NCBI GenBank assembly: GCA_030644725.1
Contig: CP130629.1
Location: forward strand, 1,776,795 to 1,840,794
DNA from: Candidatus Electrothrix communis
Lineage (GTDB): Bacteria; Desulfobacterota; Desulfobulbia; Desulfobulbales; Desulfobulbaceae
Length of the DNA: 64,000 nt
Reading direction: 5' to 3'
In this document: one piece after another, positions 53,966 through 62,104 of the stretch
Layout: the number at the start of each line of letters is the position of its first letter
Position numbering within the stretch: position 1 is the stretch's first letter
The notes under the pieces: model-generated
Databases searched by the model: none
The model's input: the letters and a program-made list of their open reading frames with translations, nothing else
What the model was told of the DNA's origin: nothing
Translations under genes and position numbers: made by a program

Positions 53966-54163
53966 GTGAACAGAGCCAAAAAAAATTCCAGAAAATCCAA
54001 GGTAAGCAATCGTGAGCGAAGAGAAATTCTTTTTTTTATACTTCTGGTAATTATAGCTACCTCCCTTTTGCACTCGTCTTTTGACAGGATCGCAGAAAAA
54101 AACGTGATAATGATTTCTGGCTTAGTGACGCGCAGCCCTACCATGGAAAAAATAATCAAGTGA
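53966..54163 (+). CDS. Possible small membrane protein (65 aa)
   Basis: The frame begins with GTG 53966, with GGAGG about 13 nt before it. The product has a basic N-terminus (NRAKKNSRKSKVSNRERR) and one hydrophobic helix (EILFFILLVIIATSLL). It lies between the two tRNA-like repeats. The weak start spacing and lack of known relatives keep this tentative. Confidence 0.3.
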   Translation: MNRAKKNSRKSKVSNRERREILFFILLVIIATSLLHSSFDRIAEKNVIMISGLVTRSPTMEKIIK

Positions 54164-54230
54164 CTTGCGTCCAGCCCATGCGCCCTTTGATTATTATTAT
54201 CAGCAAGGGGTATTGATTATCCTCATTGAC

Positions 54231-54330
54231 TTGGCCGGGTACGTGCATAGCGTATGACCCGATTTTTTGCCCTGCCCCTGGAATTCGAACCTGTGCCCCC
54301 GCTCTATAACCCGCATCACTGCGCCCTCTG
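54231..54330 (-). repeat. tRNA-like repeat, copy 2
   Basis: It shares with copy 1 GCGCAGTGATGCGGGTTA, a GGTTCGAATTCC core at the same spacing and a downstream palindrome with GCACGTACCCGGCC. Overall identity is moderate, so the two are old relatives rather than fresh att duplicates. Confidence 0.6.
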
Positions 54331-54461
54331 ATTTTTTCCTGTGAATTCATATATACTTTTTGCCTAGTTGGAACAAAGTTGTTGTTTACATTTGCAAGCC
54401 GGAATGGTTAGCTCTCCGCAATAATATCCAACCGGTTTTTTCAATTAAGGAACTCCTGAGT

Positions 54462-56519
54462 ATGCTCCTGTCATGGAATGAAATCCGCAACCGGGCCTTT
54501 GCCTTTGCTGCGGAATGGAAGGACGAAACCAGCGAAAACGCTGAAGCAAAATCTTTCTGGGATGATTTTTTTAATGTGTTCGGAATATCCCGAAGGCGTG
54601 TTGCTTCCTTTGAAAAACACGTCAAAAAGGGAGATGGAAAAACCGGTTTCATTGATCTGCTCTGGAAAGGTACCCTGCTGATTGAACATAAATCAAAAGG
54701 AAAAGATCTTGACCGCGCCCATCATCAGGCAACTGATTATTTTTCCGGGCTGACGGATAAAGAGCTGCCCAAGTTCATTCTGATTTCCGATTTTGAGCGG
54801 TTCCGGCTCTATGATTTTGACCAGGACGGTGAAATCGTTGCCGAGTTCCAGCTTGCCGATCTTCCCGCCAATATAAAACATTTCGCCTTCATGGCGGGCT
54901 ATACAGTAACGGAAGTTCGCCCAGAAGATCCTGTCAATATCAAGGCGGCGGAAAAAATGGGCTGCCTGCATGATGCGCTCAAGGCCATCGGATATACAGG
55001 GCATGAGCTGGAGCGGTACCTTGTCCGCTTGCTCTTCTGTCTCTTTGCCGAAGATACCGGCATTTTCGAGAAAAATCTGCTCCGTGACCTTGTCCGGCTG
55101 CATACCGCTGAAGACGGCTCCGACCTTGCCGACCGGCTCAACCATCTTTTTCAGGTGCTCAATACGCCCCATGAACAACGACTGGCAACCTTGCCGGAAC
55201 ATTTGGCCGCCTTTGAATATATCAACGGTGACCTGTTCGCCGAATCCTTGTCCGTTGCCGGTTTTAATACCGATATGCGGAATATGCTGCTTGATGCCTG
55301 CGAGCTGGATTGGGCCGGGATTTCTCCGGCTATCTTTGGCAGCCTCTTTCAGTCGGTCATGGATGCGGAAGAGCGGCGAAACCTTGGAGCGCATTACACT
55401 TCTGAAGCCAATATTCTCAAGCTGATCAATCCTCTTTTTCTAGATGACCTGAAAGCCGAGTTTGCACGGGTCAGGAAAACGAAAAAGAAGCTGACCGAAT
55501 TCCACGCCAAACTGTCCCGCCTCACCTTTCTTGACCCGGCCTGCGGCTGCGGTAATTTTCTGGTTATCACCTACAGGGAATTGCGGCTCCTGGAGCTGGA
55601 AGTACTGAAAGTTCTCTATCCGGGCGGTCAGGGGGTTATTGATGTGGGGATGCTGATCCGGGTGAATGTGGATCAGTTTTTCGGTATTGAATACGAAGAG
55701 TTCCCGGCCCAGATTGCCCAGGTCGCCATGTGGCTGGTTGATCATCAGATAAACCTCAAGGTTTCCGAAGCCTTCGGCATGTACTTTGCCCGTATCCCCT
55801 TAAAATCCAGCGCTAATATTGTTCATGGAAATGCGTTGGAAATCCCTTGGGAAAGCGTGGTTGAGCAGGAGCGACTTTCCTATATTCTTGGTAATCCGCC
55901 CTTTATCGGTTCCAAATATCAGCAGCCGGAGCAACGGGCGGAGATTGCCGTTGTCAGCGGCAAGATAAAAGGCTGCGGTATTCTGGATTATGTCACGGGC
56001 TGGTATTTTCTTGCTGCGCAATATATTCAGGGCACCGGGATTGAATGCGCCTTTGTTTCGACAAATTCAATCGCCCAGGGAGAGCAGGTCGGGGTTTTAT
56101 GGAAAAAACTGGCTGTGGAAAATATCAGCATCAACTTTGCCCATCGCACCTTTCAGTGGAACAGCGAAGCAAGAGGCAAGGCCGCTGTGCATTGCGTGAT
56201 TATCGGTTTTGCCGCATTCAGCCGCAAGGAAAAGAGGATTTATGAGTATGATGATATTCGTTCGGACCCCCATGAAATAAAGGCGGCGAACATCAACGCC
56301 TATCTTGTTGATGGCCCTTCCGTTGTTCTTGAGAATCGAAGGAATCCCTTATGCGATGCGCCCAAGGTCGGCATTGGCAATCAGCCGATTGACGGCGGTC
56401 ATTATCTGTTCACGCCGGAAGAAAAAGCGGCATTTCTTGAAAGAGAACCCAAGGCAGCTCCATTTTTCAAACAATGGATAGGGGCAAGAGAATTTCTCAA
56501 TGGAATGAAAAAAAATTAA
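54462..56519 (+). pseudogene. MmeI-like type IIL restriction-methyltransferase, 5' part
   Basis: I start at ATG 54462 (AAGGA upstream), where homologues begin with SWNEIRNRAFAFA. An N-terminal PD-(D/E)xK nuclease has FIDLLWKGTLLIEHKSKG (D-x-ExK). A helical connector follows, then the gamma-class N6-adenine methyltransferase: LTFLDPACGCGNFL (motif I), GIEYEEFPAQIAQVAMWL, and YILGNPPFIGSKY (NPPF, motif IV). The frame continues to residue ~680 (WIGAREFLNG), where an ISAzo13-type element enters; the last four codons before the stop (MKKN) come from the element. The rest of the enzyme, the target recognition domain, lies at 57794-58472. Disrupted, the protein may keep neither cutting nor full specificity. 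Confidence 0.9.
56498..56502. repeat. Left target duplication CAATG of ISAzo13-type element
   Basis: A 5-bp direct repeat, with partner at 57794-57798. The next base G is shared with the element end, so the duplication could be counted as 5 or 6 bp. Confidence 0.7.
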
Positions 56520-56558
56520 CTTCCCGATTTGCTCCACTGTTGTTAAATACCCTGTATT

Positions 56559-56762
56559 ATGAAAACAGAACATTACACATCAGAAATAGAAGAGGGTATG
56601 CAGCTATTTGCAGCAACACTTAATGAACGAGATTTTCGCCGTTATGCGGCAATCGAAGCTCTTAAGTTGGAGCACGGCGGTATTAGCTACATTTCAAAAT
56701 TATTATCCATTGATCCCAAAACAATTACCAAAGGGATCAAGGAGATCCAAAAAAAACATTAA
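56559..56762 (+). CDS. ISAzo13-type transposase, first frame (N-terminal HTH)
   Basis: A 67-residue frame starts at ATG 56559. It has helices typical of the N-terminal DNA-binding part of ISAzo13 transposases (LNERDFRRYAAIEALKLEHGG, then ISYISKLLSIDPKTITKGIKEI). It stops shortly after an A8 run (56749-56756). Slipping back one base there continues LTHEYIRKPGGGRSYID and leads without a stop into the second frame, so the whole transposase is about 400 residues by -1 frameshift. Confidence 0.8.
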   Translation: MKTEHYTSEIEEGMQLFAATLNERDFRRYAAIEALKLEHGGISYISKLLSIDPKTITKGIKEIQKKH

Positions 56763-56875
56763 CCCATGAATATATCAGAAAACCTGGAGGAGGTCGTTCG
56801 TATATTGATGAGAAATATCCAAATCTTCATGAGGTTTTTCTGACGATAATTAAAGAACATACCGCTGGATGCCCT

Positions 56876-57766
56876 ATGAATGATGACATTCGCTGGACGT
56901 ATTTGACCCATCAAGAGATTGTCGGAAAGTTAGCCGAGAAAGAAATTTATATCAGCCCGCCCACTGTTGCTGATCTGCTCAAGTTGCATAACTTCAAGAA
57001 GCGCAAAATGAGCCAATGCAAAACCATCAAAGATGTTGAGAATAGAGACGAACAATTTATAAATATAGACAGGTTACGAAGTTCCTATACCCAGGAAGGA
57101 GAACCGGTTGTCAGCGTTGATAGCAAGAAGAAAGAACCGTTTGGCAGTTTGTATCGAGAAGGTAAAGTCTATTCAACAACAGCCCCTGAAGTATATGATC
57201 ATAGCTTTGCTTCCTTACAAACCGGTTTATCGGTACCTCACGGCATCCTTGATATCAACAAGAATAAAGCCTGCGTTAATATTGGGTTATCTCGTGATAC
57301 CGCCGAATTTTTTTATGACAGTATGGTTTTGTGGTGGGAAACATACGGAAAGGTCGAATACCCTGATGCTACAAAACTATTAATTCTTTGTGATGGTGGA
57401 GGATCAAACGGTTGCAGACATTATGTTTTTAAGGAAGCTGTGCAAAAATTGGCCGACACGCTCGGTATCACTGTTCGCATTGCCCATTATCCGGCCTATT
57501 GCTCAAAGTATAACCCCATAGAACATAGACTTTTCCCTCATGTAACCAGAGCGTTATCAGGTGTCGTTTTAGATAGTGTACAGACGGTGAAAGATTTAAT
57601 TGAGAGTAGGGCTAAAACAAAAAAAGGTTTAGAGACCTACGCTAATATAGTGGATAAAATTTACGAAACAGGCAGAAAGGCATCTGAGTTGTTTATGGAG
57701 AATATGCCTATCGTTTTTGATCAGTTCCTGCCGAAATGGAATTATAAGGCCGTGCCAGTTTTTTGA
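56876..57766 (+). CDS. ISAzo13-type transposase, second frame (DDE domain)
   Basis: A 296-residue frame holds the catalytic core. The three acidic positions look intact: VVSVDSKKKEPFG (first D), LLILCDGGGSNGCR (second D) and CSKYNPIEHRLFPHV (E). IYISPPTVADLLKL near the start is the last DNA-binding helix. The natural N-terminus lies in the frame upstream (through the A8-run shift), since the coding character continues back past this ATG to about 56757. With all motifs preserved, the element may still be mobile if frameshifting works. Confidence 0.85.
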   Translation: MNDDIRWTYLTHQEIVGKLAEKEIYISPPTVADLLKLHNFKKRKMSQCKTIKDVENRDEQFINIDRLRSSYTQEGEPVVSVDSKKKEPFGSLYREGKVYSTTAPEVYDHSFASLQTGLSVPHGILDINKNKACVNIGLSRDTAEFFYDSMVLWWETYGKVEYPDATKLLILCDGGGSNGCRHYVFKEAVQKLADTLGITVRIAHYPAYCSKYNPIEHRLFPHVTRALSGVVLDSVQTVKDLIESRAKTKKGLETYANIVDKIYETGRKASELFMENMPIVFDQFLPKWNYKAVPVF

Positions 57767-57793
57767 AATCTGGAAGTTATTAATTTTTTATTC

Positions 57794-57798
57794 CAATG
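57794..57798. repeat. Right target duplication CAATG of ISAzo13-type element
   Basis: Matches 56498-56502 directly after the right inverted repeat. Confidence 0.7.
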
Positions 57799-58472
57799 GT
57801 ATTGAACGGTGGTGTTTGTGGTTGGGAGATTGCTCACCGGCTGAACTGAAGAAAATGCCCGCCTGTATTGAACGAATTAAGAAAGTCCAAGCTCTCAGGA
57901 AGGAGAGTAAAAGAAAATCTACATTGAGATTGGCAGAGACACCAACGCGGTTTTGTGTAGAAAATATGCCGAGTGGAAACTATCTCCTCATTCCTGGCGT
58001 TTCATCAGAAAGGCGGAAGTATATTCCGTTCGGGTTTATTTCGCCTGAAATCATGGCAAGCAACTTGGTCAATATTTCCCAGAGTGCAGAGCCATACCAT
58101 TTCGGCATACTCTCTTCCACTATGCACATGGCTTGGATGCGCTATACCGCAGGCAGATTAAAAAGCGACTATCGCTATTCCATCGGCCTTGTTTACAACA
58201 ACTACCCCTGGCCCATCAACGCAACAGATAAACAGAAAGCAAAGGTGGAACAGGCAGCCCAGGCCGTGCTTGCTGCCCGCGCCCTATTCCCAGACAGCAC
58301 CCTTGCCGACCTCTATGACCCGCTGACCATGCCCGCGCAACTCACCAAGGCCCATGCCGCCTTAGACAAGGCCGTTGATACATGCTACCGCTCCCAACCC
58401 TTTACCAACGAGCTGAACAGAATGCAGTTCCTTTTTGCCCTGTACGAGGAATTAACAGAGCTGGATTCATAG
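57799..58472 (+). pseudogene. MmeI-like restriction-methyltransferase, 3' part (target recognition domain)
   Basis: After the IS, the enzyme resumes with GIERWCLWLGDCSPAELKK and runs about 224 codons to TAG 58470-58472. It includes FCVENMPSGNYLLIPGVSSE, HMAWMRYTAGRLKSDYRYS and NYPWP, blocks that belong to the target recognition and C-terminal helical domains of MmeI-like enzymes. Fused to the 5' part, the intact protein would be about 900 residues, the usual length. With no start signal it is probably silent. Confidence 0.88.
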
Positions 58473-58522
58473 ATAGCGTCGAAAGGTCGCACAAGGAATG
58501 TTATGTGAAATGTCCAAAACAA

Positions 58523-58641
58523 CAAAGGCCACCAGCACATATGCTAGCGGCCTTTTCTTCACGCAAATTAAGAACGTCCTGCCCTAAAAAAATTCTCCCA
58601 CCCCTACCGTTCATCTATAATCTGCCCCTGCGTGGAATCAA
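58523..58641. repeat. Duplicated gene 3' end with terminator, copy A
   Basis: A bidirectional hairpin AAGGCC / GGCCTT (58525-58530 and 58549-58554) with flanking A and T runs. It is followed by GAACGTCCTGCCCTA and ATAATCTGCCCCTG, which match the 3' end of the ferredoxin gene at 59686. Read leftward it codes DSTQGQIIDER-stop, against VVSTQGQIIDERAW in the intact gene. It is a diverged copy of the 105-bp block at 59626-59729. Confidence 0.75.
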
Positions 58642-58810
58642 GCGAATCCAGACCGACCAACGGGATTGGTAACCCAATTCATAATGAGTTTTTATTGACT
58701 TTTTAAGATCACCATGCTTTTTTCGTAAAATCAAACCTTAAATTTTTCTTTCTCATGCAAAGGCTGACGCCACAGACAATGGACAACGATATGTTTTGGT
58801 TAATCGGGAT

Positions 58811-59605
58811 ATGAACAAAAGCGATATTATTGAAAAAACAGCAAAAGAGGCGGGAATCAGCAAAGTAAAAGCTGAAAAGCTGGTAAACGGCATAGCCGGG
58901 TTACTTCTCGGCGAACTGTATAATTTTAAGGGAAAAATAACAACAAAGTATAGCAAGCCAGAAATCAACATAAGTAAATTGACCGAATACATGATATCCA
59001 CCCCGGCAAGACGTCAAACAATAGTAAAAAATCAGAAAAGAAAAAAAGCATTCTTTACTGAGTATCATAATGAAGCAAAAGAAATAATTTCAAAATTTAT
59101 ATCTAACGAGATAAGTGAAGAAAAATATTGGGAAGAATTCTACAGGGTAAAAAACAAAAAAATCCATACAGATATCTCAGAGATACGGCAAGATATCTGT
59201 CTTTCAGCCTTAGAAGAATTCGAGAGGATAATATATGATGTGAACTTTCCTGAATATCAAAAAAAACTAGGGGATAAAAAACAAAAAAAAGCGACCTTAC
59301 ATAGAATAAAAATAGAGGTTAACCCGGAGATTTTATTATACAACAACGAGGGATCCCCAGTCGGTGCCATAAAATTACTTTTCAACAGAAACAAAGGAGG
59401 AAAAAGCAATGAACATGAATACTTATCGACAGTTCTTCTTCAGTACATGAGAGTATTATACGACATGAACATCAAGAATACAGACTGTTACATCATAGAC
59501 ATATCCGAAGGAACTATAAAGAATGCCCCCATGTCCTATAAGAAAATAATGATAGATATAAAAGCGTCATGTGATGAAATAAAAGACACGTGGAAAAGAG
59601 TATAA
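58811..59605 (+). CDS. AT-rich hypothetical gene: HU-like N-terminus plus conserved C-terminal domain
   Basis: From ATG 58811 the product is 264 residues. Residues 1-45 (MNKSDIIEKTAKEAGISKVK, then AEKLVNGIAGLLLGEL) match the helical first half of HU/IHF proteins. The beta-arm half is absent. The C-terminal ~110 residues have IEVNPEILLYNNEGSPVGAI then KLLFNRNKGG, QYMRVLYDMNIKNTDCYII, and IKASCDEIKDTW at the end. From memory these resemble a family of uncharacterised bacterial proteins with 'VGAIKLxF' and 'ACEEIxxxW' blocks and a possible PD-(D/E)xK-like core. Codon use is strongly A/T-ending, unlike the flanks, so recent acquisition is likely. Function unknown. Confidence 0.75.
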   Translation: MNKSDIIEKTAKEAGISKVKAEKLVNGIAGLLLGELYNFKGKITTKYSKPEINISKLTEYMISTPARRQTIVKNQKRKKAFFTEYHNEAKEIISKFISNEISEEKYWEEFYRVKNKKIHTDISEIRQDICLSALEEFERIIYDVNFPEYQKKLGDKKQKKATLHRIKIEVNPEILLYNNEGSPVGAIKLLFNRNKGGKSNEHEYLSTVLLQYMRVLYDMNIKNTDCYIIDISEGTIKNAPMSYKKIMIDIKASCDEIKDTWKRV

Positions 59606-59625
59606 AACACCTCATGCTTTTCCAA

Positions 59626-59658
59626 AAAGGGCGCTAACTCAAAGCGTAGCAGCCCTTT
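59626..59658. terminator. Bidirectional terminator, copy B
   Basis: AAAGGGC / GCCCTTT (59626-59632 and 59652-59658) flanked by A and T. It serves the rightward AT-rich gene and the leftward ferredoxin gene. It heads the second copy of the duplicated block (to 59729). Confidence 0.7.
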
Positions 59659-59685
59659 CTTCGTGCAAAACCAGAACGTCCTGCC

Positions 59686-60414
59686 CTACCAAGCCCGCTC
59701 ATCAATAATCTGCCCCTGTGTAGAAACAACTATCTGTCGCACCGAAACCTCAGCTCCAGCATCGGTATAGGCTTTTTTGACGATCTGGAGCATAGCTGAG
59801 CAGCACGGAACTTCCATAATCAAGAGAGTAACGGAGTTCAGCTTGCGGGTTCTGAATAACTCGGCAAAGCGCTCCACATACATCTGCTGGTCGTCAAACT
59901 TGGGGCAGCCCATCATTACGACCCTGCCCTGAATGAAATCCTGTTGCAGGCCTGCGTAGGAAACCGCTGTGCAATCGGCAGCGATCAGTAAATCGCAATT
60001 CTCCAAGAACGGTGCTGTGGGAGGAATCAGACGAATCTGCACCGGCCAGTGGGAAAGTTGCGATAAAGCCGAACCTGCCTGTGAGGTTGCTTCATTGGCT
60101 GCCTGACAGGGATTGATCGGCTGTAGGGTCTTCAACTGTGCAGACGGGCATCCGCCACCACCCTGCTTTTTTTTCTGCTCCGCCAGAAATTCCTCCACCG
60201 CCTCTTCGTCAAAGGCATCAGCATCCCGCTCAATAATCTGCAAGGCCCCTGTGGGGCAGGAGCCCAGACAAGCACCGAGGCCGTCGCAGAGCTTATCCGC
60301 TACCAGCTTGGCCTTACCGTCAATGATCTGCAAAGAACCTTCTGCACAGTCAGGTACGCATTCGCCGCAGCCGGTACAGAGTTCCTCATTAATCTCAATA
60401 ATTTTTCTTTTCAT
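59686..60414 (-). CDS. 4Fe-4S ferredoxin-type protein of the Hcp cluster
   Basis: A 242-residue cytoplasmic protein. The N-terminal 60 residues are a two-cluster ferredoxin: C13-x2-C16-x2-C19-x3-C23 and C43-x5-C49-x3-C53-P. The second site lacks one cysteine of the usual four, as is common in this subfamily (CDGLGACxGxCPTGA). From about 110 an additional domain has NCDLLIAADCTAVSYAGLQ, MMGCPKFDDQQMYVERF and EVPCCSAML, with cysteines that could hold another cluster. Such proteins sit beside Hcp and probably feed it electrons. The ATG overlaps no neighbour; 10 bp separate it from the HD gene upstream. Confidence 0.88.
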   Translation of the reverse strand: MKRKIIEINEELCTGCGECVPDCAEGSLQIIDGKAKLVADKLCDGLGACLGSCPTGALQIIERDADAFDEEAVEEFLAEQKKKQGGGGCPSAQLKTLQPINPCQAANEATSQAGSALSQLSHWPVQIRLIPPTAPFLENCDLLIAADCTAVSYAGLQQDFIQGRVVMMGCPKFDDQQMYVERFAELFRTRKLNSVTLLIMEVPCCSAMLQIVKKAYTDAGAEVSVRQIVVSTQGQIIDERAW

Positions 60415-60424
60415 GCCCGCTTCC

Positions 60425-61180
60425 TCATCCTTTCTCTTTGAATTTTCCCAGCACTTTCAGCCCCTGATCCGCCCCAGATGTGGTCAAAAAGAGTGCCAAT
60501 AACCGATCAAGCTGATCCTGTGTCGGTGGTGTTTCCTGATACTGCTCAAGCTTGTTCACGATCAGGTCAGCATCGTACAGCACCTTAAAATTGGTTGTTT
60601 CCTCATCGCGTGGCGCATGATGATGATTGATAATATCGCAGACCTCATCCACCAGCTCCGGCTTTGCCTTAAGCCGGGTCAGAATTTCCCGAGCCACCGG
60701 CGGGCCTTCGCTCTGCTGGTACCGTGCCGATGAGGAGTTAAATTTGCGCTCCGCTTCCCGGATCCCGATATCGTGCAGATAGGCAGCAGCCATGATGACC
60801 ATTATATCCCCGCCCTGCTCTGCGGCCTGTTCTGCCTTAGCAATAATCTCAGCCTGCTGAGCAACAGCTTCAGCATGGCGGATACGTCGCCTATCCTCGC
60901 CGAAATACTTACGCATGGCTATGGCTATCCGATCTTTGAACAGATCACCCTGCGCCTCCACCACGTCCGGCGGCAGAGAACCAAGGCATTGTTCCGCATG
61001 GGGGCAATAGGAGGCGCAACCAAAGTCAATCTTCGGGTTCAGCATCCTATGGCCGCAATGACCGCAGGTCCGCTGACTGTCGTCCTTGAAGAACTCCACC
61101 CCGTGACCGCATTTCGGGCAGTTGCTTTCAAACACATTCTCACCACTCCAATAGCGACTATCTTGGCCTGGACATTGCAT
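60425..61180 (-). CDS. HD-domain phosphohydrolase with N-terminal zinc ribbon
   Basis: A 251-residue protein. The first 65 residues are cysteine-rich: CPKC (21-24) and CGHC (39-42) form a zinc ribbon, followed by C55, C59 and C65 in FGCASYCPHAEQCLG, a possible third metal or Fe-S site. Residues 95-240 are an HD domain with RHAE at 101-104, LHDIG at 135-139 and INHHHAPRDEE near 190. It should hydrolyse a nucleotide or phosphate ester. Its place in the Hcp operon suggests a role in nitrosative stress or a redox-linked signal, which is inference. Confidence 0.85.
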   Translation of the reverse strand: MQCPGQDSRYWSGENVFESNCPKCGHGVEFFKDDSQRTCGHCGHRMLNPKIDFGCASYCPHAEQCLGSLPPDVVEAQGDLFKDRIAIAMRKYFGEDRRRIRHAEAVAQQAEIIAKAEQAAEQGGDIMVIMAAAYLHDIGIREAERKFNSSSARYQQSEGPPVAREILTRLKAKPELVDEVCDIINHHHAPRDEETTNFKVLYDADLIVNKLEQYQETPPTQDQLDRLLALFLTTSGADQGLKVLGKFKEKG

Positions 61181-61207
61181 ATCTGCCTCCTCTGATTATC
61201 CGCTCAC

Positions 61208-61837
61208 CTATCCCAGCACATTTCGTTTCACTTCTTCAATACCGACTCGTTCAACAAAACGCGCCGTTCTGGCCTTGGGTTTTGCCGTGTTCATGTAATA
61301 GTTCAGTATTTTTTTCACCAGCTCAAGAGCCTCGTCACCAGTCAGCCCTTCTGCTATTAAATCGCCGATACGAGGTTTCCCTGCCGCATTCCCACCAAAG
61401 GTTAAGCGCCAGCCTTTTTTCTCCGCAGTTAAACCGATATCACGCATCCAGGACTCGCAGCAGCAGCGGACACAGCCGGAAAGAGCGACCTTGACCTTGG
61501 CAGGAAGCGGGCCATCCAGCTCCATATCCATCAGGGCCTTTGTAAGCGGCTCTGTGGCGCTGGTTGCGCAATCGCACCAGGTCTTACCCGGACATGCCTG
61601 GACATAATTGACCCGGTTTCTGGCATGGGGCGGGGTCGCGGGAATGCTCAGCTCCTGTTTCAATGCCTCCAGCTTCTTGGGCTCAAGCCCTTGAAAGAAG
61701 AGCCGTTGCCCACCAGTTACCTTCACCATAGGGACTTCATATTTCTGGGCAAGGTCAGAGACCCGCTCCAGGTCCTTCAGGGTGAATATTCCGGCATTGA
61801 TTCCGGGCATCGGGCAAAATGTTTTATGATTTTCCAT
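61208..61837 (-). CDS. Small siroheme/Fe-S sulfite-nitrite reductase-like protein
   Basis: A 209-residue protein, about the size of the low-molecular-weight assimilatory-type sulfite reductases of sulfate reducers. An N-terminal ferrodoxin-reductase-like half-domain (residues 10-65) is followed by the cluster motif C82-x5-C88 in ACPGKTWC and C122-x3-C126 in SGCVRCC, the standard 4Fe-4S/siroheme ligand set. It therefore probably reduces sulfite or nitrite by six electrons, or detoxifies NO/nitrite alongside Hcp. It is in the same direction as the HD and ferredoxin genes, with a gap of 270 bp to hcp filled with repeats. Confidence 0.85.
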   Translation of the reverse strand: MENHKTFCPMPGINAGIFTLKDLERVSDLAQKYEVPMVKVTGGQRLFFQGLEPKKLEALKQELSIPATPPHARNRVNYVQACPGKTWCDCATSATEPLTKALMDMELDGPLPAKVKVALSGCVRCCCESWMRDIGLTAEKKGWRLTFGGNAAGKPRIGDLIAEGLTGDEALELVKKILNYYMNTAKPKARTARFVERVGIEEVKRNVLG

Positions 61838-61872
61838 ACAACAGTAATAACTCGTTTTTTAATAAATTTTAC

Positions 61873-61978
61873 TGATGCCCAAGCTCTGCATGGGCATCTT
61901 GAATACAGAAGCTCCGGCTTCGGGAAATAAAGCGGAGCTTCTGAGAAAGCAGTTCCCAAGCCGGAGCTTGGGAACCAG
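61873..61978. repeat. Dispersed hairpin repeat, copy 2
   Basis: It has the same palindrome plan as the block at 19208-19311: TGCCCAAGCTCTGCATGGGC, then AAGCTCCGGCTT, AAGCGGAGCTT, and TTCCCAAGCCGGAGCTTGGG. Together they make a compact folded RNA in either direction. Confidence 0.75.
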
Positions 61979-61998
61979 ACAAAAAAAGCCTCTTCCCC

Positions 61999-62092
61999 GG
62001 CGATAAATCACCGGGCTATTGGCAAATGTCCCTCCGGGACACCTCGTCCCGAAGGGACTGACCCATCATAGCCCACCGTTTCAACGGTGGGC
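61999..62092. repeat. Hairpin array between siroheme gene and hcp
   Basis: Three further palindromes follow the dispersed repeat: CCGG...CCGG (about 62000-62017), GTCCC-TCC-GGGAC plus GTCCCGAAGGGAC (62028-62061), and GCCCACCGTTTCAACGGTGG (62070-62091). No coding frame is present. They may attenuate or stabilise the transcript between hcp and the downstream genes. Confidence 0.65.
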
Positions 62093-62104
62093 AAGGCAAA
62101 CAGA

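Larger units (their letters stand above)
56503..57793 (+). mobile_element. ISAzo13-type insertion sequence in the MmeI-like gene
   Basis: The element is 1291 bp. Its ends are imperfect inverted repeats (GAATGAAAAA... with ACTTCCCGATTT at the left; GAATAAAAAA... with ACTTCCAGATTT in the complement of the right). The sequence CAATG flanks both sides (56498-56502 and 57794-57798). Removing the element and one CAATG joins ...REFLNG to IERWCLWLGD without a gap, restoring the host frame. Confidence 0.88.
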
